Origin: Candidatus Benthicola azotiphorus
GTDB taxonomy: Bacteria; Gemmatimonadota; Gemmatimonadetes; Palauibacterales; Palauibacteraceae
NCBI GenBank assembly: GCA_947581745.1
Contig: CANPVW010000090.1
Span: 1 to 25,569 of the forward strand
Length of the DNA stretch: 25,569 bases
Direction: 5' to 3'
Below, one piece after another: positions 7,283 to 14,515 of this stretch (the stretch's first letter is position 1; each line of letters opens with the position of its first letter). The translations under genes and the position numbers were made by a program. The notes under the pieces were generated by a model. The model searched no databases, had not been told where the DNA came from, and saw nothing but the letters and a program-made list of their open reading frames with translations.

Positions 7283-8889
7283 TCAGCGACCCGGCCGCGA
7301 GGCGATTCGTCATGTGGACGGGGGTGTTCCTCGGCCTGCTCACGTTCGCGTGGCTCTTCCCCGGCCTCGACGACGTGGGAATCGCGTGGGACGAGCCTTA
7401 CTACTTCGATTCGTCCAGGCGGATCCAGGAATGGGAGGCCCGGGTCCTCACCGGTCCGGACAGGGCGCATCAGTTCACCCAGGACGTGGTCCGCGAGACC
7501 TTCAACTGGCGCCGGTACTGGAATCCGCACCCCCCGGCCTACAAGCTCGCCATGTCGGCCACGGAAGCGGCTTTCGGGCGCTGGACGGGGGAGGTCGTCG
7601 GCTTTCGGGTCGCGCCGCTCGCCTTCTTCTCGCTGCTGGTGGCGGGTGTCACGTTGCTGGCCGGCCTGACGTGGGGCCGGGCGGCCGGGTTGGGGGCCGG
7701 GCTGTCGCTCCTCCTGATGCCCCGAGTGGTGGGACACGCCCACATCGGGGCGACGGATACGCCGACCGCCGCCGCCTGGTTTCTGGCCTCCGTCGGTCTG
7801 GCACTCTACGTCGTCGAGGGAAGACGTCGGTTCCTGGCGCTGGGAGCGGCAGGCCTCGGCCTGGCCCTCGCCACGAAGTTCACGGGCTACCTGATCCCCC
7901 TCGCGATGCTGCTGTGGATGATCGCGTACGGACGGTCGCGTCGGGCCGTCGCAGGGGCCGTGCTGTGGGGGCTCGGAGGACTCGTTGTCGCGTGGGCGCT
8001 CAACCCGCTGATGTGGCACGATCCGGTCGCCGAGACGGTGCGCCTGTTCCGGGACAGCCTGGCCCGAGACGAGGTGATTCCGATCGCGACGTACTACATG
8101 GGACGAGTCTGGGGTTACCGGGTCCCGGGCCATCATGTCGTCGTGATGACCCTGATAACGGTTCCGCTGTCCATACTCGTACTCGCCGGTTGGGGCGCCG
8201 CGGCGATCGCACGCCGCTGGGAGGACCGACCGGTGGGCGGCCTCTGCCTGTCGCAGGTTCTGTTCTTCACCGCCCTCATGGCCGCACCGGGCTCTCCCAA
8301 CCACGACGGAGTGCGACTCTGGCTGCCCATGTTCCCGTTCGTGGCACTGCTCGCGGGGCGCGGTTTCGGATCGCTGATCCGGGTGACCGGATCGCGGATC
8401 GGACAGGCGAGAAGGTTGCTCGCGTCCCTAGTGCTCGGCGCCCTCTTCTTCCTTCCGCCATACCTGCAGACGATACACGTGGCGCCGTTCTACCTGTCCT
8501 ACTACAACGAGCTGATCGGGGGAGTCCGGGGCGCGGCGAAGGCGGGGATGGAGACTACGTACTGGCTGGATGCGGTCACGCCGGCGTTTCTCGACCGGGT
8601 CGGGGAGGTCCTGCCTCCAGGAGCACGCCTGTCCGCATGGCCGAACGCCGAGCACTATGAATGGCTCCAGCTCAACGGCATGCTGAGAGAGGACATCGTG
8701 GTGACCGAGAGAATGCCGGCGGAGTATTTTCTGCTCGTCGCTCGCAAGGCTTCCTTCAGGCCTTACCACTGGCGCATCTATGAGAACGTGCGACCCGAGC
8801 TCGCCGTCGAGCTGGACGGTGTCGAGCTGGTCGGGCTGTACGAGTGGGAACCGGACGAGGCGGTCGAACCCGATTCGGAGGACCCGTGA
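7279..8889 (+). CDS. GT39-like membrane glycosyltransferase, copy 2
   Basis: 536 residues from ATG 7279, in an ATGA overlap with the gene before. After helix one, the loop reads GIAWDEPYY with Asp38-Glu39, the typical acidic pair of PMT/ArnT-like enzymes, then HPP at 84-86. The C-terminal part has PFYLSYYNELIGG, matching PYQLSYFNALVGG of the upstream neighbour, and the middle segments also correspond (LNPLMWHDPV against VNPVMWVDPV). This copy has the more canonical DE pair and may be the catalytically standard member of the pair. It likely uses a polyprenyl-phosphate sugar, perhaps made by the GT2 enzyme of the next gene. Acceptor unknown. Confidence 0.82.
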   Translation: MISDPAARRFVMWTGVFLGLLTFAWLFPGLDDVGIAWDEPYYFDSSRRIQEWEARVLTGPDRAHQFTQDVVRETFNWRRYWNPHPPAYKLAMSATEAAFGRWTGEVVGFRVAPLAFFSLLVAGVTLLAGLTWGRAAGLGAGLSLLLMPRVVGHAHIGATDTPTAAAWFLASVGLALYVVEGRRRFLALGAAGLGLALATKFTGYLIPLAMLLWMIAYGRSRRAVAGAVLWGLGGLVVAWALNPLMWHDPVAETVRLFRDSLARDEVIPIATYYMGRVWGYRVPGHHVVVMTLITVPLSILVLAGWGAAAIARRWEDRPVGGLCLSQVLFFTALMAAPGSPNHDGVRLWLPMFPFVALLAGRGFGSLIRVTGSRIGQARRLLASLVLGALFFLPPYLQTIHVAPFYLSYYNELIGGVRGAAKAGMETTYWLDAVTPAFLDRVGEVLPPGARLSAWPNAEHYEWLQLNGMLREDIVVTERMPAEYFLLVARKASFRPYHWRIYENVRPELAVELDGVELVGLYEWEPDEAVEPDSEDP

Positions 8890-9863
8890 AGACGCTGGAT
8901 GCAGTCGTCCCCGTGTACAACGAAGACGCGATCCTGCCGGAGCTCCATCGGCGCCTGGTGGAAGCGCTGGCCGGCCTCCCCTGCCAATGGCGGATCATCT
9001 ACGTCGATGACGGCAGCCGGGACCGTACGCCCGAGCTCCTGGCGGACTTCGCCTCCGACGACCCGCGCGTCGCCGTCATTCATCTGTCTCGCAACTTCGG
9101 TCAGCAGCTGGCCATCTCGGCCGGACTCGCCGCGACCGAAGCCGACGCGGTAGTCCTTCTGGATGGTGACCTTCAGGACCCGCCGGAGGTCATTCCCCTC
9201 CTCGTGGATAAATGGGAAGCCGGATACGACGTGGTGTATGCGGTGAAGAGAGACCGCAAGGAGGCTCTTCCGAAGCGCATTCTGTTCACCCTGTTCTACC
9301 GGATCCTGCGTCGCCTCAGCAGCGTGGACATCCCGGCGGATGCGGGGAACTTCTCCCTCATGGATCGATCGGTCGTCGACGTGATCAACACGATGCCCGA
9401 GCGCGACCGATACGTTTCAGGCCTGCGCGCTTACGTGGGCGGTCGGCAGGTGGGGGTGGAGTTCGAGCGGGCTCCACGGTACGCGGGTCAGCCACGGCAA
9501 TCCCCGCTCAAGCTGATTCGCATGGCCACGGACGCGTTCTTCGCGTTCTCGGAACTCCCGCTTCGGCTTGCCACGATCATGGGATTCGTTGTGTCCGGGG
9601 TCGCGTTTCTCGTGCTGCTGAACGTGCTGTACCAGAAGCTGATCTCCGGGGCCGCGATCATCGGATGGGCCTCCACGATGACGTCCATCCTGTTCCTCGG
9701 GGGAATCCAGCTGATCGCCGTCGGCGTGATCGGCGAGTACATCGGGAGGATCTACAACGAGGCGAAGGGCCGGCCAGCCTGGGTGGTCGGCAGCTCCCGA
9801 AACCTGTCCGGCAGGACCGCCGAGCCGGCAGGTCCATTGCACGGGAAGCGCGATCCGGCTTGA
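8886..9863 (+). CDS. GT2 polyprenyl-phosphate glycosyltransferase (CsbB/GtrB/DPM1-like)
   Basis: 325 residues from GTG 8886 (GTGA overlap). The GT-A domain begins at once with VVPVYNE and continues with YVDDGSRDRT, LSRNFGQQLAISAG and the metal- and nucleotide-sugar-binding DGDLQDP (Asp93, Asp95). Two membrane helices follow (LATIMGFVVSGVAFLVLL and SILFLGGIQLIAVGVI), ending in GEYIGRIYNEAKGRP, the usual close of CsbB, GtrB and ArnC-type enzymes. Length matches CsbB closely. It should load a sugar from a nucleotide donor onto undecaprenyl phosphate at the inner face of the membrane. A flippase of the GtcA kind, normally required, is not in this window. The about 25-residue tail after the last motif is not conserved in the family as far as I know. 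Confidence 0.9.
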   Translation: MKTLDAVVPVYNEDAILPELHRRLVEALAGLPCQWRIIYVDDGSRDRTPELLADFASDDPRVAVIHLSRNFGQQLAISAGLAATEADAVVLLDGDLQDPPEVIPLLVDKWEAGYDVVYAVKRDRKEALPKRILFTLFYRILRRLSSVDIPADAGNFSLMDRSVVDVINTMPERDRYVSGLRAYVGGRQVGVEFERAPRYAGQPRQSPLKLIRMATDAFFAFSELPLRLATIMGFVVSGVAFLVLLNVLYQKLISGAAIIGWASTMTSILFLGGIQLIAVGVIGEYIGRIYNEAKGRPAWVVGSSRNLSGRTAEPAGPLHGKRDPA

Positions 9864-11398
9864 CGATCGCTCGCTGCCGGGCCTGGCGCCTCGCCGCACC
9901 GCTCAACGTGGCGCTCGTGGCCTTCGTGCTCTTCTTTGCCGGCCTGCGGATCGCCCGCTCCCGGACCGTGTTCTACTACACGGAAGGACCGGTGCTGGGA
10001 AGCCTGGCCGCCCTGGAGTCGCGAGGTGACCTCACGGACCTGTATCCCTCGGACGGCTGGGCCGAGCCGCCGGTCGTGCTGACGCTCTATCCGCCGGTTC
10101 ATTTCCTCTTTGCCGCCGCCGTGGATGGCTGGCTCGGCACCGATGGTTCGTTCGTCGGCCTGCGGATGATCAGTGCCGCCGCTTTCCTGTGCGTCCTGGG
10201 GCTCCTCGTGGCGCAGACGATCCGCAGCCGGGCTCCCCCCGCGTGGATCCTCGCGCTCTCGGCCGCGGTCCTGCTGACGCCCGGGGTGTACAGGCTCGCC
10301 GCAGCGGCCCAGGTGGATGTGCTCGCTCTCGCCTTCACCTGGGCGGGAGTGACGGCCGCGCTCGATGCCAGGGATGGACGCCTGCGCGCGGGAGCGCTGC
10401 CGCTGGCCCTCGCCGCCACGGCTTTCTTCTTCGCCTTCTTCTCCAAACAGAGTTTCGTGGCGGCGCCCGCTGCCCTGGCCTGCTGCTTGCTGCTGGCCCG
10501 ACGCGTGCGAGCGGCCGCCATCTTCTCCATCAGCCTCGCTGCAGCCGCCCTGCTCGGGATGTTCGCACTGAATGCTGTCACTTCGGGGGGATATCTGGCC
10601 AACACGCTGGGGGCTCTCACCGGGTCCTCCGGTTGGTCCAATCTCGCAGCGACCCTCTGGTCCAGCCGGCCCCTGCAATGGCTCCCCGTCGCGGCGGTGG
10701 TCCTGTTCATCTCACGAGGACGGCTGCGCCTCGGGTTCGTCGAGATCTACCTGATGATCAGCACCGCCCTGCACACGGCCGCGATGCTGAAGACCGGTTC
10801 GAGCGTCAATTACCTGATGGAGCCGGCCTTCGCCCTGCTCCTCCTCGCCGCGGTGCGCGGCGGCCCGGTGGTGGAACCGGGGGCGAGGGATCCGATCGGA
10901 GCAGCGCAGGGCCATCGAACGAAGCAGCAGCTCGCCTGGCTCGCGGCATGCGCTCTGGGACTTTCCGCGACGGCTGCGGCGGTTCACGAGGTTCCGCTGT
11001 TGCGCGCCTGGATGGCATCGGCCGGAACCGCGCGAGTGGCCGCGTTCGAGGGGTACCCGCTCGTGGACCCCCTGTTCATTCCCGCCGTCCTGCAGCGGGA
11101 CGGCCGGCCGTGGCTCAACGATCCGTTCGCTTTCGGCGCTCTCGAGGAGACCGGTCAGTGGGATCCGTCCCGGCTGGTCTCGGATCTCGAGCACGGTCGA
11201 GTGCCCTTCGTTCTCACGCCGGTGGATCTCGGACGGGGACCCGCCCCGGAAGGCCGGGGCACACGCGAGCTCGTGATGGCCTATTTCTGGCGCTCTCCCC
11301 GCATATGGAAGGCGGTGACCGGATCGTACCGACCCATGTCCACCGGTCGCGTGAAGGTCTGGCTGCCGAAGGAGGGTGAGGAGGCCGGGCCACCGTGA
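9860..11398 (+). CDS. Polytopic membrane protein, divergent GT-C glycosyltransferase candidate
   Basis: 512 residues from a proposed TTG start at 9860, which overlaps the previous stop (TTGA) in the same way as the other junctions of this operon; no ATG or GTG exists before the first membrane helix. The first loop has an acidic residue (Glu42 in YYTEGPVL) where GT39 enzymes have theirs, and a YPP motif at 77-79 in place of HPP. About ten hydrophobic segments follow and the C-terminal portion is soluble, including a VDLGRGPAPEG-like loop. Weak pattern similarity to GT-C proteins with the EGP motif suggests sugar transfer from a lipid carrier. I do not recognise a specific family member. The upstream open frame back to 9212 lies inside the GT2 gene and is ignored. 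Confidence 0.7.
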   Translation: MTIARCRAWRLAAPLNVALVAFVLFFAGLRIARSRTVFYYTEGPVLGSLAALESRGDLTDLYPSDGWAEPPVVLTLYPPVHFLFAAAVDGWLGTDGSFVGLRMISAAAFLCVLGLLVAQTIRSRAPPAWILALSAAVLLTPGVYRLAAAAQVDVLALAFTWAGVTAALDARDGRLRAGALPLALAATAFFFAFFSKQSFVAAPAALACCLLLARRVRAAAIFSISLAAAALLGMFALNAVTSGGYLANTLGALTGSSGWSNLAATLWSSRPLQWLPVAAVVLFISRGRLRLGFVEIYLMISTALHTAAMLKTGSSVNYLMEPAFALLLLAAVRGGPVVEPGARDPIGAAQGHRTKQQLAWLAACALGLSATAAAVHEVPLLRAWMASAGTARVAAFEGYPLVDPLFIPAVLQRDGRPWLNDPFAFGALEETGQWDPSRLVSDLEHGRVPFVLTPVDLGRGPAPEGRGTRELVMAYFWRSPRIWKAVTGSYRPMSTGRVKVWLPKEGEEAGPP

Positions 11399-13371
11399 GG
11401 CCGCTCGACCCGAGACGGACCCTGGGCTGGTTCCTCCTGCTCGTGCCCTTCGTGCCGGTCACCTCCCTGTTCGGTGACGTCGTCAGGGTCCGCGGGCTCG
11501 TTCCGGCTCCGGAGGCCCTGCTCGGCGTCTTCGTGTTCGCGACGGTGGCGGTGCTCGGCGGACGGCTGTTTCCCGCGAGCGCGCCCCAGCGGGCCATCCT
11601 GGCCCTCGAGCGCGAGGGCGGTGCCGGCTCGGCGACCGCCCTCGGCGCCGTGCTGGCGCTCGTTCTCCTCCTGCTCGGGACGGCGTTCTTCGCGTTCTCC
11701 CGTCGCCCGCTATTGATCGACAGCGTGGTGCAGCTCTTCCAGGCCAGGGTCTTCGCATCCGGACACCTCTATGCCGCGGCCCCGCCCGGCGAGGCCTTCT
11801 TCGCCGTGCAGCACATGCTGGTGGACGGTGGCAAGTGGTACTCCCAATACCCCCCGGGGCACTCGGCGCTGCTCGGCCTCGGGGTGGCGCTCGGAGCTGC
11901 CTGGCTCGTGCCGGTGTGTCTGTCGCTCGGGACCGCACTGTTCCTGTACGGGTTCACGAGCCGCGCGTACGATCTCGCGACCGCCCGCCTCACGCTGGTC
12001 CTCCTGGCCGCGGCTCCGCTGTTCTGGTTCATGGGCGCGAGCCACATGAACCACGTGTCGGCCATGTTCTTCGTGTCCGCCTTTCTCTACCTGCTGGTCC
12101 GATGGGAAGAGCGCGGTCGTCCAGTGCTGCTGCTGGCCGCCGGCCTGGCGATCGGCGGCGCGTTCCTTTCACGTCCGCTCACCGCGGCCGCCGTCGGCCT
12201 TGCGATGGCTCCGTTCGTTCTGCGCCGCGCCTGGCGCGAGCGCGATCTGGCGGCGGTACCTGCCGGGGCCCTCGGCGCTCTGGTGGCCGTGGCTCTCTAC
12301 CTGGCGTACAACGCCGCCACGACGGGTGATCCGCTGCTGCCCGGCTACATCAAGCTGTGGGGCTCCGATCACGGGCTGGGGTTCCATTCCACTCCGTGGG
12401 GCGACGTGCACTCGCCCCTGGCGGGCCTGCGGAACGAGCTCACGGATCTCGTCCTGCTGTCGAGTCTGCTGTTCGAAGGCCCGATTCCATCCCTGATTCC
12501 GGCCGGCCTGCTGTTCGCGGCCGGCTGGGCCGACAGGGAATGGGATCGTCGCCTGCTGGCCGGCTTCCTGGCCATACCGCTGGCGTACCTCTTCTACTGG
12601 CACAGGGACGCCTTCCTTGGGCCCCGCTACCTGTACTCCGGCCTGGCTTTCGTCATCCCGTTGACCGCGCGGGGTCTGCTCGAGCTCTTCAGACGCACGG
12701 CTGGTCGAACGCTGTGGGAGCGCTCCGCCGTGACACGCGTCCCGGTGGCCGGCGCGGCGGGACTGCTGCTCCTGCTGAGCTTCCTGTACGCGGCCATATA
12801 CTCAACGCCCCGGAGATTCGAGGTCTACCGTTCAGGCCTCGCCAGCATGAAGGTGGATCTCGCCCGGGAGGCCCGAGCGTCCGGCATTTCGAATGCGGTC
12901 ATCTTCGTCCCGGTGAGCTGGGGGAACCGCCTCCTGGCCCGCATGCGGGGACTCGGCGTGCCGGCATCGGATGCGGAAAAGGCCTACCGGCGCAGCGATC
13001 ACTGCGCCCTCGAGCTTCTCCTCCTGCGCGCCGAGACGGAAAGGTGGGATCCCGATCGCGCCGCCGCCGCGATCGCGCTGCTGGGCCGGGGCGGCGAGCC
13101 GGTACCGGCCACCAGTCCCTGGACCAACGGGGACCCGACGCTGCGTCTCGATGCGAGCCGGCGTCCAGTCGATGAATGCCTGGACGAGATCGCCTACGAC
13201 CGGGGCGGATACGCCAACTACTCGCCGTTCCTCGCCGATCAGGAGCCGTCGCTCGACGGACCGCTGGTGATCGCCCGCGACCTGAGAGGCAGAGACGCGG
13301 AGCTGCTGGAAGCGTATCCGGATCGGCAGGCCTACCTGTACCGCAACGGCCGGTTCCTTCCGCTCAACTGA
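11395..13371 (+). CDS. Large polytopic membrane protein, GT-C glycosyltransferase candidate
   Basis: 658 residues from GTG 11395 (GTGA overlap), with GGAGG-like sequence just upstream. Two to three hydrophobic segments precede the outside loop, so the N-terminus is longer than in the neighbours. The loop carries Asp109 (LLIDSVVQ) and a YPPG motif from Tyr152. Roughly ten helices follow up to about residue 470. The last about 190 residues are hydrophilic with a run of acidic and Tyr-rich segments (EIAYDRGGYANYSPF) and may face the periplasm. The loop acid and the PP motif are shared by position with the three GT39-like genes upstream, which supports a common fold. Acceptor and donor are unknown. 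It closes the six-gene overlapping run. Confidence 0.7.
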   Translation: MRPLDPRRTLGWFLLLVPFVPVTSLFGDVVRVRGLVPAPEALLGVFVFATVAVLGGRLFPASAPQRAILALEREGGAGSATALGAVLALVLLLLGTAFFAFSRRPLLIDSVVQLFQARVFASGHLYAAAPPGEAFFAVQHMLVDGGKWYSQYPPGHSALLGLGVALGAAWLVPVCLSLGTALFLYGFTSRAYDLATARLTLVLLAAAPLFWFMGASHMNHVSAMFFVSAFLYLLVRWEERGRPVLLLAAGLAIGGAFLSRPLTAAAVGLAMAPFVLRRAWRERDLAAVPAGALGALVAVALYLAYNAATTGDPLLPGYIKLWGSDHGLGFHSTPWGDVHSPLAGLRNELTDLVLLSSLLFEGPIPSLIPAGLLFAAGWADREWDRRLLAGFLAIPLAYLFYWHRDAFLGPRYLYSGLAFVIPLTARGLLELFRRTAGRTLWERSAVTRVPVAGAAGLLLLLSFLYAAIYSTPRRFEVYRSGLASMKVDLAREARASGISNAVIFVPVSWGNRLLARMRGLGVPASDAEKAYRRSDHCALELLLLRAETERWDPDRAAAAIALLGRGGEPVPATSPWTNGDPTLRLDASRRPVDECLDEIAYDRGGYANYSPFLADQEPSLDGPLVIARDLRGRDAELLEAYPDRQAYLYRNGRFLPLN

Positions 13372-13376
13372 ATCCC

Positions 13377-13405
13377 TTGAATCCCGGTTGAGACCGCGCG
13401 ATACG
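13377..13405 (+). promoter_or_regulatory. Weak candidate sigma-70 promoter before fimT
   Basis: TTGAAT and GATACG are separated by 17 bases in the 72-base gap between the glycosyltransferase operon and fimT. Each box matches only part of the consensus, so read-through from upstream is equally possible. Confidence 0.25.
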
Positions 13406-13443
13406 GTCATCCCGCCACGCGCCCGGCCTGCATTCGAGGGTCC

Positions 13444-13899
13444 ATGTTCGAACGAAGCCGCCTGACGGCCGGCGTCACACTGCCGGAGCTGCTGATCGCC
13501 CTGACCATTCTCGGCACCCTCGGCGCCATCGGCGCGAGCGGTCTGAGAAGCCTGCGCGATGCGACCGCCGTGCGGGCCGCCACGTGGTCGGTCCGGAGCC
13601 ATCTGATTCTGGCCCGCTCGCTCGCGATCGCCCGTCGCGAGAAGATCCTGATCCGCCGTGACGCGAACGGCTCCCTCGTGATCCTCGCGACCGATGGACG
13701 AACGGTTGCCGCCGCCTCGGTGGGTCCCCACGCCGACCTGGCGGTCGACTCGCTTCGGGTTCGCCCTTCCACGCTGCGCTTCAACGCTCTCGGGCAGGCG
13801 GCTCCGGGAAGCGTATACCTTTATCGGGGCGATCGAGTGGTGCGCCTGGTCTCGAACTTTCTGGGCCGCCTGCGCGTCGAATCGTATAGAGTTCCGTGA
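13444..13899 (+). CDS. fimT: FimT/GspH-type minor pseudopilin
   Basis: 151 residues from ATG 13444, with GAGGG at 13436-13440. A 10-residue leader ends at Gly10, followed by the prepilin-type segment VTLPELLIALTILGTLGAIG. The mature protein keeps Glu at +5 but has Val at +1 in place of the usual Phe or Met. The remainder resembles the GspH/FimT domain: an early helix (SHLILARSLAIARRE), then beta-rich sequence ending in YLYRGDRVVRLVSNFLGRLRV. FimT and GspH proteins are minor subunits that help start the pilus or pseudopilus. The gene lies before a PilV-like gene and pilMNOPQ, which points to the type IV pilus. Clear family, tentative symbol. Confidence 0.85.
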   Translation: MFERSRLTAGVTLPELLIALTILGTLGAIGASGLRSLRDATAVRAATWSVRSHLILARSLAIARREKILIRRDANGSLVILATDGRTVAAASVGPHADLAVDSLRVRPSTLRFNALGQAAPGSVYLYRGDRVVRLVSNFLGRLRVESYRVP

Positions 13900-14351
13900 G
13901 ATCCCCGGCGATCGGCAAGGATTCGGACACGGATTCCGGCGTTATGCACGGCGATCTCCCGGAAATGCCCCGTGGAATCGCATATTTCCGCCGTTTCGAG
14001 GTGGTCGCGTTCTTGCACCCGGAGGGGGTGCGAGCCCACGCCGAGGACGGGTTCGGCCTCGTCGAGGTGATCGTGGCCCTGACCGTGCTGTGCCTCGGAG
14101 TTCTCGGGGTGGTTGGTCTGGGCAGCGCGGCGCACAGGATGGCTCAGGTCGGCGCCGTACGCAGCGCCCAGACGATCCTGGCGACGGCCGTGCTGGAGGG
14201 TGGCACGGCTTCGGTGCCGGGCGCCCTCGAGGTGTCCGGTGATTCGGTCGCGCTCGGATCGGGCGTGGTCGAAATCCGGGTGACGGTGAACGGCTCAGCG
14301 TGGACCGGTCCCCGGACATGGGTGACCAGACGGCCCGCGCGAGGCCCTTGA
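13896..14351 (+). CDS. pilV: PilV-like minor pilin, start uncertain
   Basis: The core is EDG|FGLVEVIVALTVLCLGVLGVVGLG, a type III prepilin peptidase signal with Glu at +5, followed by a short globular part ending near RPARGP. GTG 13896 overlaps the fimT stop (GTGA) like other junctions here, but it gives a leader of about 52 residues, far longer than usual. In-frame alternatives are ATG 13944, ATG 13965, GTG 14001 and GTG 14028. The last gives a normal 8-residue leader but sits only two bases after GGAGG. The part from 13896 to about 14000 has more A or T at third codon positions and contains a 7-base inverted repeat, so it may be non-coding. Mature length near 100 residues is short for PilV. 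Confidence 0.75.
   Translation: MRSPAIGKDSDTDSGVMHGDLPEMPRGIAYFRRFEVVAFLHPEGVRAHAEDGFGLVEVIVALTVLCLGVLGVVGLGSAAHRMAQVGAVRSAQTILATAVLEGGTASVPGALEVSGDSVALGSGVVEIRVTVNGSAWTGPRTWVTRRPARGP
13960..13990. repeat. Inverted repeat upstream of the PilV core
   Basis: CGGAAAT (13960-13966) and ATTTCCG (13984-13990) are perfect inverted repeats around a 17-base spacer. They lie between the fimT stop and the short-leader start of pilV. Such spacing could suit a dimeric DNA-binding protein; nothing identifies one. Confidence 0.3.
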
Positions 14352-14438
14352 GACTGCGCGCTGCCGATGAACCGTTGCGTGCGTGCGACAGGCAGGTGAA
14401 CTTGCGGCGTCGGCGAGGAGCCGTGCGGGAAAAACGCA

Positions 14439-14466
14439 TTGACGCGCCGGTCGGATTCGTCATACT
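14439..14466 (+). promoter_or_regulatory. Sigma-70-like promoter of pilMNOPQ
   Basis: TTGACG (14439-14444) and CATACT (14461-14466) are 16 bases apart, with an A-rich stretch just before the -35 box. The start of transcription would be near 14473, about 43 bases before the pilM ATG. It falls in the 164-base gap between pilV and pilM, which otherwise shows no gene or terminator. Confidence 0.65.
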
Positions 14467-14515
14467 GTGACGTTGTCCTGCCGGCCCCGACAGAATCTCG
14501 TTGAGCAAACCGATC

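Noticed and set aside
9212..9859. Upstream extension of the membrane protein gene at 9860
   Set aside because: Lies inside the GT2 gene in another frame and has no protein-like pattern; membrane segments begin only after 9860.
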